Part shown: positions 62,124 to 64,000 of the stretch, piece by piece
Layout: each line of letters starts with the position of its first letter
Position numbering within the stretch: the first letter of the stretch is position 1
NCBI GenBank assembly: GCA_050305635.1
Contig: JBNLFS010000096.1
Location: 34,632-98,631 of the forward strand
Length of the DNA stretch: 64,000 nucleotides
Direction of reading: 5' to 3'
Source: Thiodiazotropha sp050305635
GTDB lineage: Bacteria > Pseudomonadota > Gammaproteobacteria > Chromatiales > Chromatiaceae
Program-made: the position numbers and the translations under genes
The notes under the pieces: generated by a model
What the model was told of the DNA's origin: nothing
Seen by the model: the letters and a program-made list of their open reading frames with translations, nothing else
The model's database searches: none

Positions 62124-62519
62124 TCAGCGTACCTTGAGACAGTGGGCGATCATAATGCGGTTGTAGTCGGCAGCATAATCCGAGGCCCGCTGAAGCAGGT
62201 TTCGATGGGCGTCACCCAGTACGATATCGGTGGTGCCCTCCAGAGGGCGAATGCCGCAACGTTTCTTGGCGTCATCGCTTCTGTCGGGTTCCACCCCGGG
62301 GAGCACCGGCACCCGCCCGGACAGGGCCAGCAGGCGTAGATCGTTGTGCACGATCGCGACCTGCGCGTCCTGCTCGGCATCCGCCTGACGCAGCCATGAG
62401 AGTGCTTCCACTGCTTGGCGTTCCCGTTCGGTCAGATTGCTGAGATCGATTTCAGTCCGCTCCTGGCATGCGGTCAGGGTGAGTAACAGGGCGCTCAGCA
62501 GATGGCGAACTCGTTTCAC
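62124..62519 (-). CDS. Small lipoprotein cotranscribed with rhombosortase
   Basis: 131 residues. Signal and lipobox MKRVRHLLSALLLTLTACQE place the lipid at Cys18. The rest is helical and charged (ERERQAVEALSWLRQADAEQDAQ), with two cysteines (in KKRCGIRP and AHCLKVR) and no recognised domain. Its start overlaps the rhombosortase stop by 4 bp, so it is the last gene of the operon. It may be a partner of the sorting system, but that rests on position alone. Confidence 0.7.
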   Translation of the reverse strand: MKRVRHLLSALLLTLTACQERTEIDLSNLTERERQAVEALSWLRQADAEQDAQVAIVHNDLRLLALSGRVPVLPGVEPDRSDDAKKRCGIRPLEGTTDIVLGDAHRNLLQRASDYAADYNRIMIAHCLKVR

Positions 62520-63130
62520 GGTCTATTCTCCCTACGCATGGCCTGGCCGATCCACCCGGCGGCCCATAGTATGCCCCCGCTGACCGCGCCGTAAAGATGC
62601 GCCTCCACGATTACCCGGCCCCGGGCCAGGGATTCGCTGCCGGGCAGGGGGCCCTGCAAGGTCTCCCAAGCCAGTTTTGCAGCCACCAGCAACAGTAGAA
62701 CGAGGGAAGCATTTCGCGAAGGACCGTCGTCGTTTACGGTCCCAGCCGGGTCGCTCTGCGGTGAGTGAATCCTCAGTAGCAAAGCCCAGCAGAGCAGTCC
62801 GTGCAATACTCCTGAGAGCCCCTGGTACCAGCTCACCTGTGGTGTCCCGAGCCAGAGACCCAGTGAGGTTCCGAGCATGATCCAGGGTAAAACGGTCAGG
62901 CACCAGCGGGGGTGACTATTGAGCAACAATCCGCCAATCAGCCAGAGTCCGGCCAGATTCATTCCCAGATGCCCCCAGCCGAGATGGGTCAGGTGGCCGC
63001 TGAACAGGCGCCACAGCTGTCCCGCGGCCAGGGCCTCGCGCTGGTACTGCAGATGGCTCACCAGGGGGTCGGGCCAGAGCGCGGGAACCAGTGCCGCCAG
63101 GGTTACACCCCACAGGCAGGTTGACCTCAT
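62516..63130 (-). CDS. rrtA: Rhombosortase (rhomboid-family GlyGly-CTERM protease)
   Basis: 204 residues from the ATG at 63130, which overlaps the moeB stop (ATGA). Six membrane segments. Catalytic serine is in QGLSGVLHGLL (Ser106) and catalytic histidine in VEAHLYGAVSGG (His178). HxxHLGWGHLGMN is also typical of rhomboids. Rhombosortases cut the GlyGly-CTERM tail of exported proteins, probably with attachment to a lipid or glycan. Its putative substrate, the metalloprotease, is convergent next door. Sits between moeB and a lipoprotein gene. Confidence 0.93.
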   Translation of the reverse strand: MRSTCLWGVTLAALVPALWPDPLVSHLQYQREALAAGQLWRLFSGHLTHLGWGHLGMNLAGLWLIGGLLLNSHPRWCLTVLPWIMLGTSLGLWLGTPQVSWYQGLSGVLHGLLCWALLLRIHSPQSDPAGTVNDDGPSRNASLVLLLLVAAKLAWETLQGPLPGSESLARGRVIVEAHLYGAVSGGILWAAGWIGQAMRRENRP

Positions 63131-63876
63131 GAATGGCCTTGGCCGCACACCGGGCAGGCAGGGTCCGGCTTGAGCTTCAGGGTTCGCCACTCCATCTGCA
63201 GCGCATCCAGCAGTAACAGTCTGCCCTCCAGGCTGCGGCCGGCGCCGGTCAGCAGTTTGATCGCTTCGGTGGCCTGGATACTACCGATGATCCCCACCAG
63301 GGGCGCCAGCACCCCGTTGGCGGAACAGGTTTCATCCATCGCGCCCTCATCCGGATAGAGACACTGATAGCAGGGGGCGCCCGGCTGGCCCGTAAACACG
63401 CTCACCTGACCCTCCATGCGAATCGCGGCGCCGGATACCAGGGGGATACCATGGGCATGGCATGCCCGGTTCACTGCGAAGCGGGTGGTGAAGTTGTCGC
63501 TGCCTTCGATGACCAGATCCACGCTTTGAATGATCTGCTCGAGCATGGTCTCGTCCAGACGCTCCGCCAAGGTCTCGACGCGGACTTGCGGATTCAGTTC
63601 GTTGAGTGTGTCGCGGGCGGAATCGACCTTCAGTTGGCCGACGCGGGACGTGGTGTGAATGATCTGGCGCTGCAGGTTGGTGAGATCGACCCGGTCGAAA
63701 TCCGCCAGCACCAGCCGGCCCACCCCAGCGGCGGCCAGGTAGAGGGCAACCGGAGATCCCAGGCCGCCGAGTCCGACGATCAGCACCCGGGCATTGAGCA
63801 GTTTCTCCTGACCTTCGATACCGATCGACGGGAGCATGATCTGCCGGCTGTAGCGCAATAGCTGATCGTCATTCAT
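63127..63876 (-). CDS. moeB: Molybdopterin-synthase adenylyltransferase (ThiF/MoeB family)
   Basis: 249 residues from the ATG at 63876, giving MNDDQLLRYSRQIML; the longer frame is not preferred. E1-like motifs: VGLGGLGSPVALYLAAAGVG nucleotide loop, ADFDRVDLTNLQRQ, and zinc pairs CYQC and CPVC. The catalytic Cys is in ETCSANGVL. It adenylylates the MoaD C terminus (or ThiS). The stop overlaps the rhombosortase start by 3 bp, so it leads this operon. Sulfur-carrier choice, MoaD versus ThiS, is not certain. moeA is at the other end of the window. Confidence 0.92.
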   Translation of the reverse strand: MNDDQLLRYSRQIMLPSIGIEGQEKLLNARVLIVGLGGLGSPVALYLAAAGVGRLVLADFDRVDLTNLQRQIIHTTSRVGQLKVDSARDTLNELNPQVRVETLAERLDETMLEQIIQSVDLVIEGSDNFTTRFAVNRACHAHGIPLVSGAAIRMEGQVSVFTGQPGAPCYQCLYPDEGAMDETCSANGVLAPLVGIIGSIQATEAIKLLTGAGRSLEGRLLLLDALQMEWRTLKLKPDPACPVCGQGHS

Positions 63877-63915
63877 CTCGGAAGTCTGCTTGAAGCCTGA
63901 ACCCACGGCTTCGAA

Positions 63916-64000
63916 TCAGAGATATTTTCGCCAGTGCTCGGGACGGGTGTCCCGTAGACTGTGGTCAGCGCGTTGATAGCGATCCGCGAAGATCACCCGA
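63916..64000 (-). CDS. C-terminal end of an unrecognised gene (partial)
   Basis: On the minus strand a frame runs from the window edge to TGA at 63916-63918, reading RVIFADRYQRADHSLRDTRPEHWRKYL in two pieces (RVIFADRYQRADHS, LRDTRPEHWRKYL). It stands 39 bp upstream of moeB, in the same direction, so it is probably the gene before it in the operon. Too short to identify. Confidence 0.4.
   Translation of the reverse strand, partial: RVIFADRYQRADHSLRDTRPEHWRKYL

Overview
The window looks like a chromosomal segment of a free-living or symbiotic gammaproteobacterium, most likely a Chromatiales-type or sulfur-oxidiser-related lineage. That placement is inferred from gene content and order: a split glycine decarboxylase (gcvPA/gcvPB), lgt-thyA-folA, apaG-apaH, coq7, mlaFEDB, trxA-rho, the mreBCD-mrdA-rodA-mltB-rlpA-dacA-ybeD-lipB-lipA wall/lipoate cluster, gatCAB, and a rhombosortase. 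The DNA is fairly GC-rich, and only a few stretches are visibly AT-richer. I cannot name the species.

Regions. 1-5.6 kb: the 3' end of gcvH, gcvPA, gcvPB, a PfkB-type kinase and moeA. 6-11 kb: a small outer-membrane barrel, an HTH regulator facing lgt-thyA-folA, and apaG-apaH. 11.2-16.8 kb: exported ankyrin protein, coq7, an orphan GlcF-like Fe-S protein, a small [2Fe-2S] protein and an Ig-like lipoprotein. 17-21.5 kb: an mla lipid-transport operon without mlaC, then trxA and rho. 21.5-26.4 kb: repeat-rich spacer, then a MurU-like nucleotidyltransferase, a GCS2-family ligase-like protein, an M14/aspartoacylase-like hydrolase and a DUF218 protein. 26.4-38.9 kb, all on the minus strand: the cell-elongation and lipoate cluster, interrupted between lipB and lipA by about 1.8 kb holding an orphan response regulator with a degenerate HD-GYP domain and nested MITE-like elements. 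A displaced lipB 3' end lies against lipA.

38.9-56.3 kb: an accessory block sitting between mreB and gatC, which are normally divergent neighbours in related genomes. It holds a 1480-residue secreted GH6/GH5 cellulase, an Old Yellow Enzyme, a TorD-like chaperone, a duplicated Ig/metal-binding-motif lipoprotein, an AcoR-type sigma-54 activator divergent from an aldehyde dehydrogenase-DUF779 pair, and a DUF6502-DUF5666 pair. 56.3-64 kb: gatCAB, then a secreted M12B-like metalloprotease with a GlyGly-CTERM tail, facing an operon of moeB, a rhombosortase and a small lipoprotein.

The most interesting items are the substrate-plus-rhombosortase locus, the chimeric lipB/lipA junction, the multidomain cellulase island, the mlaC-less mla operon, the catalytically degenerate HD-GYP response regulator, and two families of palindromic mobile repeats, one nested inside the other.
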